Below the pieces are notes generated by a model. It was not told the DNA's origin and searched no databases. It was given only the letters and a program-made list of their open reading frames with translations. From contig JAUCBJ010002563.1 of the NCBI GenBank assembly GCA_032718475.1, positions 1-64,000 of the forward strand: DNA of 64,000 nt, read 5' to 3'. Of this stretch, positions 1-11,725 are shown piece after piece; positions within the stretch are counted from its first letter, which is position 1; the number at the start of each line of letters is the position of its first letter. This DNA comes from Nemertoderma westbladi. Taxonomy: Eukaryota > Xenacoelomorpha > Nemertodermatida > Nemertodermatidae. The translations under genes were made by a program, and so were the position numbers.

Positions 1-1390
1 ATTTAGCGTAAAGGTGCAGCGCAACCAAACATATGTATGTAGTAGGCCTACAAACGTAGTGTATAATTATAATATGAAAGCTCTGTTTTGGTGGTGGCTG
101 CAGGTTTATGCCGTTATATGTATTGAATCTTATATTATAATAATAAATTGAAATTGAAATTGAAAAAAAAAAAAAAATTGATCGTATACCTGATGCACTT
201 CCGGTGATCAATGTCGAAACCCAGATGACGTCATTCCCAAGGGAGTGAATACGTGGGGTGTCTTCCTTGTTTAGTCATTGTGGACAGCTGAATTAATTAA
301 GTATTAAGATTTAGTTTTAATAACATAATAATTTCAAATTTAACATAATTTATTAACTATACTGGATATTTTTTGTGACGTGACGTTCAAGGGAGGAGTG
401 GGGGGGGGGGGGGGGGGGGGGGGTGGTCGAAAATCGTCAAAAAAAAGCGCGACATCATTATTGTGCACGGTCCCTTATTTAATTAAGGTGTATGATTAAT
501 AATGCACTATTTACAATGTGCGTTTAATTAAAATCTTTTTAAGAGTATTGCAAAATCAAACGAGGCAGAGACGTTACATCGGCACATAGGAAATAATAGC
601 TATGTTTGGTGGGAACTGCGGGAACTACTCTAAATATCAAAAAAAATTTTATAAAAAAGTGAAAAAATTAAACGAATTAATATACAATGTGAATATAATT
701 AATTGTCAGAATACTTTAAAATGGCTTTTCAACAATTTATAAAATATTGTGACAATGTCTCTAATATATATATTATTCCACAGCAAAATCAATATCGCTG
801 TCAAATTGCAACAACAAATGGGAAGATGATAGTTCTATCTCAACTATGGTATTCTAATCCTAACGTAATAATATGCGTGACCATGTAGAGAACCATGGTT
901 ACACTAACATAAGGCAAATACAATTAATTAAACGCATAAGTTATTTCACACACGTTCTCTCTATTCTAGAACTGTTTCTAACCGAATAACATTTTGGTTT
1001 TCGAGTACAAGGAATCATCTAAGACCCAATACTACAGTTGTACGTGGAGGTTTGTAGTACCAACCCTTATCGTAGTTACGTCGTAATGGAATCTTGTACG
1101 AGTAAGTACGATATAGATATTTGTGAAAGAAAAATAAGATAACAAAAATCATAATAAATTTGATTTATTGAACTAAATTTATAAAGAAAAGTTATTCGAT
1201 AAAAATTAATTACTTCAAGACTTAAATAGTTTTTAAGTTTTAATAGATACGAGAAGTGTAAACTTATTAAATGCTAGATATAGACGTGGAGTATCCAATT
1301 TTATTCGAAAATGGAAATATTTCGTGAGTTTCATCGGGGAAAGAATAATATTCGTTGAGAATCCATCCAAATCCCGCAGTTAGTTAGGTT
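1..1390. other. AT-rich noncoding sequence
   Basis: No convincing gene is visible. A 15-base A run at 163-177 follows short TTGAAA-like repeats and could be the tail of an old retrotransposed copy. A 24-base G run lies at 400-423. The rest is AT-rich with short chance frames only. Confidence 0.5.
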
Positions 1391-1398
1391 GATATTGC

Positions 1399-2790
1399 TC
1401 GCCTGCCACTCCGACATCGCCCAACCCCCTGCCACTCCGACATTACCCAACCCCCTGCCACTCCGACATCGCCCAACCCCCTGCCGCTCCGACATCGCCC
1501 AACCCCCTGCCACTCCGACAGCGCCCCACCCCCTGCCGCTACGACAGCGCCCCACCCCCTGCCGCTCCGACATCGCCCAACCCACTGCCACTCCGACAGC
1601 GCCCAACCCCCTGTCACTCCGACATCGCCCAACCCCCTGTCACTCCGACATCGCCCAACCCCCTGCCACTCCGACATCGCCCAACCCAATGCCACCCCGA
1701 CATCGCCCAACCCCCTGCCACCCCGACATCGCCTAACCCCCTGCCACCCCGACAGCGCCCAACCCCCTGCCACTCCGACATCGCCCAACCCCATGCCGCT
1801 CCGACATCGCCCAACGCCCTGCCGCCCCGACATCGCCCAACCCCCTGCCACCCCGACAGCGCCCGACCCCCTGCCACTCCGACAGCGCCCAACCCACTGC
1901 CACTCCGACATCGCCCAACCCCCTGCCACCCCGACATCGCCCAACCCCCTGCCACCCCGACATCGCCCGACCCCCTGCCACTCCGACATCGCCCAACCCC
2001 CTGCCACCCCGACCTCGCCCAACCCCCATGCCACTCCGACATCGCCCAAACCCCTGCCGCTCCGACATCGCCCAACCCCCTGCCACCCCGACATCGCCCA
2101 ACCCCCCGCCACTCAGACATCGCCCAACCCCCTCCCACCCCGACATCGCCCAACCCCCTGCCACCCCGACATCGCCCAACACCCTGCCACTCCGACATCG
2201 CCCAACCCCCTGCCACCCCGACATCGCCCAACCCCCTGCCACTCAGACATCGCCCAACCCCCTCCCACCCCGACATCGCCCAACCCCCTGCCACCCCGAC
2301 ATCGCCCAACACCCTGCCACTCCGACATCGCCCAACCCCCTGCCACTCCGACATCGCCCAACCCCCTGCGGCTCCGACATCGCCCAACCCCCTGCCACCC
2401 CGACATCGCCCAACCCCCTGCCACTCAGACATCGCCCAACCCCCTCCCACCCCGACATCGCCCAACCCCCTGCCATCCCGACATCGCCCAACACCCTGCC
2501 ACTCCGACATCGCCCAACCCTCTGCCACTCCGACATCGCCCAACCCCCTGCCACCCCGACCTCGCCCAACCCCCTGCCACTCAGACATCGCCCAACCCCC
2601 TCCCACCCCGACATCGCCCAACCCCCTGCCACCCCGACATCGCCCAACCCCCTCCCACCCCGACATCGCCCAGCCCCCTGCCACCCCGACATCGCCCAAC
2701 ACCCTGCCACTCCGACATCGCCCAACCCCCTGCCACCCCGACATCGCCCAACCCCCTGCCACCCCGACATCGCCCAACTCCCTGCCACTC
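1399..2790. repeat. 26-bp GC-rich tandem array
   Basis: Around 53 imperfect copies of a 26-bp unit built on GACATCGCCCAACCCC followed by a CTGCCACTCC-like half. Variation is mainly T/C at CACTCC versus CACCCC and occasional GACAGCG for GACATCG. The unit lacks stop triplets in most frames and 26 is not a multiple of 3, so long open frames of up to 433 codons run through it on both strands. They are a by-product of the repeat, not genes. The array ends in a perfect hairpin. Confidence 0.95.
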
Positions 2791-2791
2791 A

Positions 2792-2827
2792 GGGGTTTGG
2801 GCGATATCGGCCGTTCGCCCAAACCCC
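2792..2827. repeat. Perfect 13-bp hairpin at end of 26-bp array
   Basis: GGGGTTTGGGCGA at 2792-2804 is exactly complementary to TCGCCCAAACCCC at 2815-2827, with a 10-base loop. The right arm matches the array unit, so a unit appears to have been copied in inverted orientation at the array boundary. Confidence 0.9.
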
Positions 2828-2829
2828 AA

Positions 2830-3497
2830 ACACGATACGCTTGCATGGCCACTGGACTACGATCGTCTGGACCGCCTTCTTTATCTACAGAGTTACATAA
2901 TATTTCCACTTTCAAATAAAAATGTATTTAACTGAATTACTTTTTGTTACAACTGGAATTCAACTATTATGACTGAGTTTATTGAGTTTTACTCGAGTTG
3001 GGGTGTTTACAAAACACCAATAAGAGTGTGTAAGACTCAATCCACGGGGGTGGAACTAGTTTCAGTTTCAGTTACATAGCCATTATTGTCTTTCCAATCA
3101 AATAAACTATTTAATTTGAATTTATATATTTTATCTGAAAAATTAATTATCTGAATTTGAATTTGTAAAATTTTATTATTTTAATAAAATTAAAATTAAA
3201 AACAAAAATATTTATAGCACATTTTAAATCTGCGATATAAAGTTTTAATCTTTATAGTTTCCATGGTAGCTAAATAAATACAAATAAATTTAAACTTTCC
3301 TTTTACAGTTTTTTTTTGCAATTAAATTTTTTTCAAGATCTCAAATAAATGAACCAGATAGGCTAAAGATTATTTAGATTCCGGTTAGAAAGTTAATTAA
3401 ATCACTTTAATTAAATTAAATTACTCGCCAAACTTTACACAAGTAAATCACAGATGGGATTCTGGAACATATGCGGAATGCTGATATGGAACTGCAT
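2830..3497. other. Intergenic, 3' flank of the CNNM gene
   Basis: AT-rich sequence between the 26-bp array and the CNNM stop codon. It would contain the 3' UTR of the minus-strand CNNM gene. I see no clear AATAAA on that strand close to the stop and no other gene. Confidence 0.4.
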
Positions 3498-4340
3498 CTA
3501 ATCGGAATCACTGGGGTCGAGTAATGAGGGGCGAGGCGGGAATACGGTAACCGCGTTACTCGGCAGCTTGCGTTCCTTACCGGGACCTGTCGGATTGTCT
3601 GTCCCCGATCGATTAGACGCCAACAGATTGGCGGACTCCGAGACCTCGGAACTACTGGGTTCCCCGGCGGAATCCGCGGTTATCAACGGGTTATTGAACC
3701 CGCCCTGGGTCCCTGGCGGGTTAGTGAACCCGTCCGGGGTCCCTAGCGGGTTGGTGAACCCGTCCGAGGTCCCCAACGAACTCTCGCCGGACTGGGGCCC
3801 CCGGGGCGGGGAGAGCGCCGGTTCCGCGCCGCTCCGCTGGGGGGACACCAAGGAGTCGCACTCCGCGCCGAAGATATCCTCCGGGGCGTGCTGATGGGGG
3901 ACCCCCAGAGCCATCGCGGTCGCCTGTTTGGCGGCCAAGTACTGACTGCGTCGGATCTTTATGTACTGCAGGTCGGTGGCGGCGAGAACGGTGAAGTCGG
4001 GGATGAGATGGGCGTGGTGGTGTCCGGCTAGAGAGCCGGACAGAGACCCGGTGCTGAGGCGGTGCTGGGGTCCGGAGAGAGACCCCGTGTGAGGGGCAGT
4101 CAACGCCGATACCCCGAAGAAACTGAAGGGCCCCGTCTCGAACTTTAGATCTTCTTTCCCGACGAACACGGTGACTCGGCCCTGGAGGACCATAATGAAG
4201 GCGTCGGTGACCCGGCCTCGGGAGACGATGGTGTTGCCGAGTTTGTCGTCGGCCTTGAGGGCGTGGTTGATGACGATGTCCTGGTCGAGTAGACGGTGGA
4301 GGACGGCGTCGCTGATGTGGTCCGAAGTAAACGGTTCCAC
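3498..4340 (-). CDS. CNNM: CNNM metal transporter, exon 3 (C-terminal part)
   Basis: Last coding exon, 843 bp, ending in TAG. It starts at GTG (Val) directly after an AG acceptor at 4342-4341 and is in phase 0 with exon 2. The first approximately 100 residues form the cyclic-nucleotide-binding-like domain typical of CNNM proteins, including the stretch FIMVLQGRVTVF and the FSFFGVSALTA motif near the end of that fold. The tail is low-complexity, Gly/Pro/Ser rich, with an imperfect ten-residue repeat (GT.DGFTNP) encoded by a 30-bp coding minisatellite near 3670-3780. The tail is not conserved in the family. Confidence 0.9.
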   Translation of the reverse strand: MEPFTSDHISDAVLHRLLDQDIVINHALKADDKLGNTIVSRGRVTDAFIMVLQGRVTVFVGKEDLKFETGPFSFFGVSALTAPHTGSLSGPQHRLSTGSLSGSLAGHHHAHLIPDFTVLAATDLQYIKIRRSQYLAAKQATAMALGVPHQHAPEDIFGAECDSLVSPQRSGAEPALSPPRGPQSGESSLGTSDGFTNPLGTPDGFTNPPGTQGGFNNPLITADSAGEPSSSEVSESANLLASNRSGTDNPTGPGKERKLPSNAVTVFPPRPSLLDPSDSD

Positions 4341-4704
4341 CTGGATGGAGTAGATAAGCAGATTCATTAATGAACATTTACAAACAACATTGAGTTACAG
4401 TAAATTATTATAATACAGAATAACTCCATCCCTGGCGAGGGATGTATTAATTGGTTACCGTAAGGTTGTTTCCCATGATCAGAATCATCATGTTATTACA
4501 TCATGTGATCATGATGAGCAATAAAAATGATCACGATTAGAGAAACTGGACAACACGGTTTCGAATCAAGAATTAAATTCAATCCGTCAATCCTATCTAT
4601 ACCTTTGTTACAGTTTCTGCCCGACACAGTTTAACCTGCTTCTGATAATTGGTTAAGGAACTCGACCGACGTAACCTCAACAAAAAGAGTTAAACACAAC
4701 AAAC
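4341..4704 (-). other. CNNM intron 2 (364 bp)
   Basis: Phase-0 intron inferred from protein homology across the junction. On the minus strand it begins GTTTGT after codon GAG and ends CCATCCAG. The donor is weaker than that of intron 1. Confidence 0.8.
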
Positions 4705-5173
4705 CTCAGAGGATAGGAACTGGAAGGAAGCGAGTCGCAACTGGGGCGACATGTGAGCCCGATGGTCGGAGCCCTTGAAGACGCTGAGGTCCTGGTTGAA
4801 TATCCGCTCGGGTATCGCGCGTTTAGTCCGGTTGTCGGTGATACAGTCAGTCTCGTCAACGATCTCCGACTGAATGATCTCCTCGATAACGTCCTCCAGG
4901 GTGCAGACCCCGATGATCTTGGTGACGGGATCGCTAATACCGTCGTCCAAGACCTTGTGGACGAAGACGAGATGGGAGTGGCCTTGTTTAAACTCGTCTA
5001 ACATAACGTCCAGTCGGGTGTCGTCGTAGACTACTTTGACGGGGTGCTGGTAGTATCGGCAGAGGGTCTTTAACGGGATGTTATCGTCTGGATCTACGAA
5101 GGCGAGGTCTTTAACCCAGAGGAGTGCGACCACGTTGGTTCGGTGGACATCGTAGACGGGAATGCGGGTGAAT
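4705..5173 (-). CDS. CNNM: CNNM metal transporter, exon 2 (CBS-pair region)
   Basis: Middle coding exon, 469 bp. It begins one base into a Gly codon after acceptor CCATAG and encodes the rest of the CBS1 and CBS2 domains: FTRIPVYD, the ALLWVKDLAFVDPDD segment, and GVCTLEDVIEEII, which is the CNNM/CorC CBS2 signature. It continues with the acidic ETD segment and linker up to SSE. CBS pairs of CNNM proteins bind Mg-ATP and control the transporter. It ends at TCTGAG before GTTTGT. Reading phase joins both neighbours exactly (phase 2 in, phase 0 out). Confidence 0.93.
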
Positions 5174-6154
5174 CTATGGGAGCATAGCGAGTTAGTTAGT
5201 AAATAAAACGAGACTCACATCTAACTATAATAATACAAACGTGCTCTATTGATGTTCACACAGGAATTGCTTCATAGAGCTACTTCAATAAAAAAAGTGA
5301 AAATAAACTCCCATTAGAGTAACAGATATAGATAGATATCAAATGTGAATAAAATAAACCTTATGATAATTAAAAGGTAGATAATTATTGTGGTAAGACG
5401 TTTACTTGGTAAAGGTTAACATATTATTTTACCGCGGGGTTAACAAGGATTGATATTATCTACTACCAACCCAACACTTCAACCTCAGTCCCTCCTCAGA
5501 CACTTACCCACCCCGCATATTATTATAAATAATAATGTGCAAAATAAATTCATGACAAAATGTCTACATATGTAGGACCTCTGCTTTAGCTTTAAATATA
5601 TTATGTGTCACGCAATTAATTAAATAAAAACATGACAAACCTCCCTACTTTCCCCGGCTGGATGGAAATTGTTTTAGGGTAACCTTTGTGCATTATGCGA
5701 TATTAATTAATTAAAGGGTTTATGGACGAAACATTGTTCGGATAGAACGAAACATATGAATAAAGGTGTAATAAGTATCCTTGAACAGGCGGGATATTAA
5801 TTCGCTCTCGCCTCAGAAACTCAGTCTCACAGAAACTCAGTCTCACAGAAACTCAGTCTCACAGAAACTTAGTCTCACAGAAACTCAGTCTCACAAAAAC
5901 TCAGTCTCACAGAAAATCAGTCTCACAGAAACTCAGTCTCACAGAAAATCAGTCTCACAGAAACTCAGTCTCACAGAAACTCAGTCTCACAGAAACTCAG
6001 TCTCACAGAGACTCAGTCTCACAGAAACTCAGTCTCACAGAAACTCAGTCTCACAAAAACTCAGTCTCACAGAAAATCAGTCTCACAGAAACTCAGTCTC
6101 ACAGAAACTCAGTCTCACAGAAACTCACTCACCCTCAAAGGTACATGAACTCAC
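5174..6154 (-). other. CNNM intron 1 (981 bp)
   Basis: Begins with a consensus donor GTGAGT at 6154 and ends TCCCATAG at 5174 (minus strand). It splits a Gly codon between IMKRG and FTRIP. The donor-proximal third is a 16-bp minisatellite. Confidence 0.88.
5811..6128. repeat. 16-bp minisatellite inside CNNM intron 1
   Basis: About 20 copies of a 16-bp unit, CTCAGTCTCACAGAAA, with a few A-for-C and A-for-G variants. It ends less than 30 bp from the CNNM exon 1 donor site. The plus-strand open frame through it is repeat-driven. Confidence 0.95.
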
Positions 6155-7302
6155 CCTCGCTTCATAATATCAGACATAGTATCGAAGCTAAGCGTAATAG
6201 AGTAGTCCAACATATAACAGTCATCCAACGGTGTCATAACGTCCAGCACGGTCTTGTTCTTCAACGCCAAGGCTCCGCTAACCATCTCGATCTCCTCAGT
6301 CTCTATAGTACCAGCTAGCTTGAGCAGCTCGATGAGTCTCTCTTTGCTGTAGACGTGACCCAACTCCTCTCCCAAGATCCTGTCCAATATCTTACTGATC
6401 GGAAAGGACACAATGAAAGTCAACAGCATAAAGAACTTAGTTACAATGATGGTATTGGCCCCGACAGACAGTCCATGTCTGGAGCAGATTGACTGCGGTA
6501 CTATCTCCCCGAAGATAACTATAGCTATAGTAGAGCAAACTACAGCTATAATGCCGTTAGATAAATCGTCTATTAGGATAGTCAACCCGTTGTTTACCAA
6601 CACGTTGCCTAGCAACAATGAGCAAAGAAGGTAGTTTCCATGGGCGCGCACAGGCAGGATGCGGTTGGCGTAGTTCTTCTCGCTGGCCGTGCCACACCGC
6701 TGGATGATCTTCAACTCGGTTAAATCCAACGCCATGAGTCCGAGATTCAACCCGCTAAACAGACCCGACAAGCAAAGTAGACTGAAGATGAATATTATTT
6801 GCAGCCAAAGCGGCAAGAATTTGCTGTCCTCTTCGTAAACCCTGAGTTTTACATTGGTAGATAAACCAGAATGGTAATAATCTATACCGTTAGGTGCCGT
6901 AAAACAAACGTAAAGAACCTCTGAGACTTCTAGATTAACCGAAAGTACACCGTAAACCTCGCCGGTAACTTTCTCTAACGGGAACGCCTTCGTGGACTCG
7001 TAGCCATCGCATCGCTCGGAAAGGTTTCCGGGTTGCGGAGTAAACTTTACGTAGATTCCGTCGGCCAACCCACTGCCAAGGACCCGGATATCAATCTGTT
7101 TGTTTGCCGGTACCGGTAGAATCCCGGGATCTGCGAATTCGTGTCCCGGGGTTATCTCCGCGTAGGACGTCGGGAGCAGGGCGAGGAACTCTGGTAAATC
7201 GATAGACAACCCTCCGGAATCATTAGCTTCAGACCCATACAATAGAAAGCCGAGTTGACAAAACATAAAGGTAAAGGAAATAAATTGATAAGCAAATGCC
7301 AT
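6155..7302 (-). CDS. CNNM: CNNM metal transporter, exon 1 (signal, extracellular and DUF21 domains)
   Basis: First coding exon of a cyclin M (ancient conserved domain protein) family membrane protein implicated in magnesium transport. Exons 7302-6155, 5173-4705 and 4340-3498 join in phase to 819 codons plus stop, usual for the family. The ATG at 7302 starts a hydrophobic signal-like segment (residues 1-26); an upstream in-frame ATG is possible. Next come an extracellular beta-rich region with N-glycosylation motifs, and the DUF21 transmembrane core at about residues 160-330, with the family motif [13 protein letters not shown] and the conserved GEIVPQS turn. The start of CBS1 ([11 protein letters not shown]) follows. 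The cytosolic CBS pair and cNMP-like domain are in the next exons. The exact paralogue (CNNM1-4) cannot be assigned. Confidence 0.93.
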
Positions 7303-8055
7303 TCTATGTTGCTTTGCTACCGATACAGCGATACCGCAACCGCGCCGAACCACCCACAGACCCAAAAAGAATAAAAACCACTGAAGAGAACCACTAATGA
7401 CAGAATGAACCGATGAACCACCAAAAGATCAGGCAATAACGAGAAAAATGAACAACTTATTTGAACCTCTCTGTGAAGAAAACGAGGCACGTGAATTGAT
7501 TACGCCTAAGCCTACCTTGCTCTCTGTATTCCAATGCTACCTAACTACCCTACCCACTACAGGATTAGAAAAAACTGGCATTATTACGGTATCTGGGTAT
7601 GCCGCTCTACCTGTAAGGACGCTTGACAGTATGACAGTGGAATGTAACCAGGCACCACCGGGAACATAGTATTTACTAACTTATCAGATAACACGGCAAC
7701 AGAAATGGGGGCGAGGTGAGATGGGCGGCACCTGCTCGACGTTGCAAAGCAAAGCATTCTGGCATTAGTGTTAATTGTGTGGAATAACTCTACATACTAC
7801 TGTTAAACCATTGTCCATTGAGTCCGTAATAACTATTTATTGTACGGAAAATAAAATATGCTTTATTTACCGTTTGTCCCAAGATCAGATCTGTTATTTA
7901 CCGACCGAACGCAGGGAGGGAGGTCGTAAATATGTCAGATCCAGATCGATGTGCGAAAAGGTAAATAACGTGTTTTATTTATATATATAATTTTATTGTT
8001 AAAATCATTCTAATTACTGTATTCTAATTATTAAAAGATATTATTGTTTAATAAG
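7303..8055. other. CNNM 5' flank, noncoding
   Basis: Contains the presumed promoter and 5' UTR of CNNM on the minus strand. Short open frames at 7448-7669 and 7775-7990 have no recognisable family. I cannot place a promoter element with confidence. Confidence 0.35.
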
Positions 8056-8059
8056 TGAT

Positions 8060-8290
8060 TACACATTGCGACCAGTAGTTCCACAATTATTCTTCGTCCT
8101 TCTTGTGATTTGTTGATACCAATGAAAAGGTCTTTGAAAGGATTCCAAATTTGTAAATAACTATTAATGTCTTTGAGAAATAGCTGAGATATCGGCGTTC
8201 AAAAAGTGCAGGCATTTGCATCCGTTACAGCCTGCAGGGCAGGCCATTTATTATATTTAATAAATACACAATGTTCTGGAACATATTATT
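8060..8290 (+). repeat. Dispersed foldback repeat family, copy A (partial)
   Basis: Shares an ordered set of segments with copies near 13, 43, 46 and 54 kb: a TCCAAAT... block, GAGAAATAGCTGAGATAT, GGCGTTCAAA, then the CCATTTATT...TTTAATAAATACA block and GTTCTGGAACAT. Sequence is diverged, so this is an older copy. Confidence 0.7.
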
Positions 8291-9164
8291 TATTTAAAGA
8301 TTATTAATTATTTGATGTCATTTTACTAGTCGTAGCTACTCATTAAATAAATTAAATGCCCCAGAATAGTATTTATTACAATACAAAATTGGCTGATTCA
8401 AGAGCAATAATCCCCATTTACCTAGGTAAATAATGCAAATCTGATTTACCTCTGACCAATTGACTGAGCAGTAAATAATGTAAATTTTAACAATAAAATT
8501 GTTTTAATAGGGAATTTTGATTTAATGGAGATTCCGAATATATATAAGTTATTATTACAGTAGTTCTCAACTCATTTAGTTTATAAAATGTGACGCTTTT
8601 ACTGTGGCATAAAAAAAATACATTATCATTTCTTTACTAAAAAAATGTGTTTCCTCCATGGCGACCTTACTCGCCTCGCCCTGTCGCCATGGTTTCCTCA
8701 CAGATAATATATACTCGATTTCGCTAAACATCAAAACCAATACGTCCGCGCCGCGCAGTTCTGACACGTTCACGGCTCACATTTTCTGTTAGGATTTTTG
8801 AAATAATTTTAATGAAAATTCCGAAAAATAGAAATGCAAAAGCAAACAGTAAACAATTTCACAGACCATACTCATACTCACTTCCTAGTTTTTAATTGCT
8901 GTATCTATGCAACCACATTATGTATCAGCCAAATTTTTTTACGAGAATTTTAGTCAAATTTAATGGCGCATCTTTTACAAAAAACAGCGTTGCAATTAGA
9001 TTTCTACTTTTCGATGTGGGTGCCACCTCAAAATTTGGTCCCCAGTAGAAATTTTCAAATTTTACAACATCATTTGTGAGTTTGTAATTATTTATGGTGG
9101 GGCTTTTTTTATTGATTCTGAATCACATGGAGCACTCTACTACTCTATATATGTATGTAAGTGA

Positions 9165-9895
9165 AGTGGTACGTCATTTTTGGTGCACCAAAATTAGGGT
9201 GTGGTGTAGTATTTCAAATTTTCCAAATTGTATATTCGTTAAATACTCTAAACTTTTGATTTCATCTCATTTTTATAGGTTTTCTGGCCCGCTTAATCGA
9301 TTGAAAGTAAAATAAAAGCCTCAATTATTAGTGGTACATCATTTTTGGTGCACCAAAATTAGGATGTGGCAAGAACTGTAGGCCTACTACAAAATTCTCA
9401 AAATTACGATATTCAGAAAATACCACAAGGTTTTCATTTCAATCCAATTTTATAGGTTCTCTGGACCGCTGAATATATTGAAAGTAATATTCAGGCCTCA
9501 AGTCCATGTTGTCCGTCATTATTAGAATTTAAGTTCCACTCCCTTATTTTGGTGTATCAAAAATGACGAACCACTAAGTCTTCAGGCTTCTGAATTACTT
9601 TAAATCGGTTCAGCCGTCCAGAAAACCTATAAATGTGCCTTGAAATCTCAACTTTGGTTTATTTTCCGAATCACGTATTTTTCAATATTTGAAGTGCCAC
9701 GCCCTAATTTTGGTGCTCCAAAATTGACGAACCAAAAAGTCTCCAGGCTTCTGTATTACTTTCAAACGATTCAGCGGTCCAGAAAACCTATAAAAATGCG
9801 TTGAAATCACAACTTGGGTGCATTTTCCGAATATCGAATTTTTAGAAAATTTGAAGTGCAACGCCCACTTCTCAGGTGCACGAAAAATAACATCC
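9165..9895. repeat. Inverted pair of tandem repeats (palindromic cluster)
   Basis: Two direct units of about 165-170 bp (from 9165 and about 9338) carry TTTTTGGTGCACCAAAATTAGG, AGGTTTTCTGG..CCGCT and GAAAGTAA. They are followed by two units in reverse orientation (about 9535-9710 and 9711-9895) with the complementary blocks CTAATTTTGGTGC, TTACTTT and CCAGAAAACCTATAAA. The centre of symmetry is near 9525. No coding capacity is seen. This is probably a foldback or MITE-type element. Confidence 0.8.
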
Positions 9896-9899
9896 AGTT

Positions 9900-11495
9900 C
9901 AATTTTCGGAAATGGAATATAATCACATTCGATTCAGCGTAGTGAAATACCCACTAACGCTAGCCAACAATGCCACACTATTAGTTCTTAGAACATCAAA
10001 AAGTTTCATATTTTGTTTTGTTTATTTCAGCTTGTTTGTTTGTTTGTAGTCTGTAGTTGGATTGTTTGTGTCTGGCTGGCTGACTGTCTTTGTTCGTGGC
10101 AGGAATGTTTGAACGCTAATAAATCGGTCTTATTAGCTGTTTATATTACTGTTTTCTGGCAGACCTAACTGCCTGATCTGATGAAAAATAATCATTCGTT
10201 TTACATAAAGCTGGAATACTTTATTCCTCAAATCCTTTTGTCTGCTTCTTCTTCTGTATGTTCTGCAGCATCTCGCTGGTTAATCATTTCTGATGGTTCC
10301 GGAGACTTTGTTGAAAGAAAAACTTTGAACTTCTAAATCCGTTTCAATGGCTGCACTACTAATTTCATAAGGAATTCTAAAAAATTCAAAATCCAAAATG
10401 GCTTCAAACCACTTATGTATTAGAAAATTGTAAACGTATATATTTATCAATTTTTATCTTGTTGTTTAATAAAAAAGTTGGGAACGATTCGATATGCGAT
10501 ATTCTAAATATTTGCATAACATCAACATTATGGAACGCGAAATTAAATACCCACACAACTACACTTTGACAACTGAACAACATTTCAATTATTATTGTCA
10601 ATTAGAGTTACGTAGGCCCTACATTAATTATATCGTTAATTAGTGTTCTGTCAGATTCAGACAATTAGTGTGTCAAGCAGTGTATCATTTTCTGCATCAT
10701 TATTTTTGTCATTTATACATCGTCATAATATAATACTGTCATCAACTCAGGCTAAGCCCAATTTTAATGTAAAGGCATAGTAGGTTTTGTATATCTGGGA
10801 CGTTTACAACAGCTGTCGATTAAACTAACAAAACCAGAAAACTGAACAAGGGTACCAGCTGGGGGTACCAACGGCTGTTGGGTAGACTTAAGGAACATTT
10901 CACAAACTTTCATAGGAGGCTTGTATTGTGCATTACATTGGTTGCTTCAGAAGTTATAAATAATTAGTGTTACAGTAAGACCCCTTTTGTGTATTACGAT
11001 ATTACCATGGACAATTAATTGTTAATGTTAGATTTATTATCTTGGTGTCCAATATTTGATTGTCAATAAAAAAATATATAGATTGCATTAAATGGGAGGC
11101 AATTTGTTCATTATTTGTTCAAGTATCATTGACTAACTTGTCCAGCATTGTAAGTGGCTGATATTATCCCAGTTCCATATCTTCCACCAGCCTCCTATTG
11201 GCTCTTGGTCTAGGATCAGCCCAGTTATCACCACACACACCACATTTGCCATCATTTGCTATTTGTGTCTAAAATTATTGGAAAAATAATAAATTATTAT
11301 TTAGAATAATTTACATTTAATATTAGATTTATTGCCTATTTCATAATTTTTATTGTTGTTATCGATTGTAATATTTTAAATTTCTAAATTATAATTCTTG
11401 AAGTGAAGGAAATAATTATAAAAAATTATTAAAATTATTTCGATAAATATATGATACGGTATTTAAATCAGACAACATACACAAAAGCAAGCAGT
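9900..11495. other. AT-rich noncoding sequence
   Basis: No conserved protein or RNA gene recognised. It contains short simple repeats such as TTTGTTTGTTTG near 10030 and several short open frames without family signatures. Confidence 0.4.
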
Positions 11496-11499
11496 TGGC

Positions 11500-11725
11500 T
11501 GAAGCCGGAGACGAACCGAAGGCTCTTCTTTCGATAGATGCTACCCGGAGGTTGGGGTGGGCATTAATCCTATCTCAAGTTTTGCACCCAATTACTCAAC
11601 TTTTTCTCATTTTATTGACCAAATGGGATGAAAGGCTTAGTGGACCCTAGCGGGACTCGAACCTATAACCAATAGATTGTAAGCCCGGTCCTCAACCACA
11701 ATGTGCAAGCCTAGCCTTTATGTGA
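11500..11725 (-). mobile_element. tRNA-derived SINE candidate
   Basis: On the minus strand a tRNA-like head contains a B-box-perfect GGTTCGAGTCCC near 11651-11662, an anticodon-loop-like CTTACAA upstream of it and an A-box-like GTGGTTGAGGACC. A tRNA-unrelated body (CCCACCCCAACCTCCGGG) follows, down to about 11500. The arms do not fold into a clean cloverleaf, so I call a SINE or pseudo-tRNA rather than a tRNA gene. Confidence 0.55.

Noticed and set aside
1384-2935. Long open frames (up to 433 and 380 codons) on both strands
   Set aside because: They lie in the 26-bp GC-rich array, whose unit lacks stop codons in most frames. There is no conserved domain and all frames are open at once.
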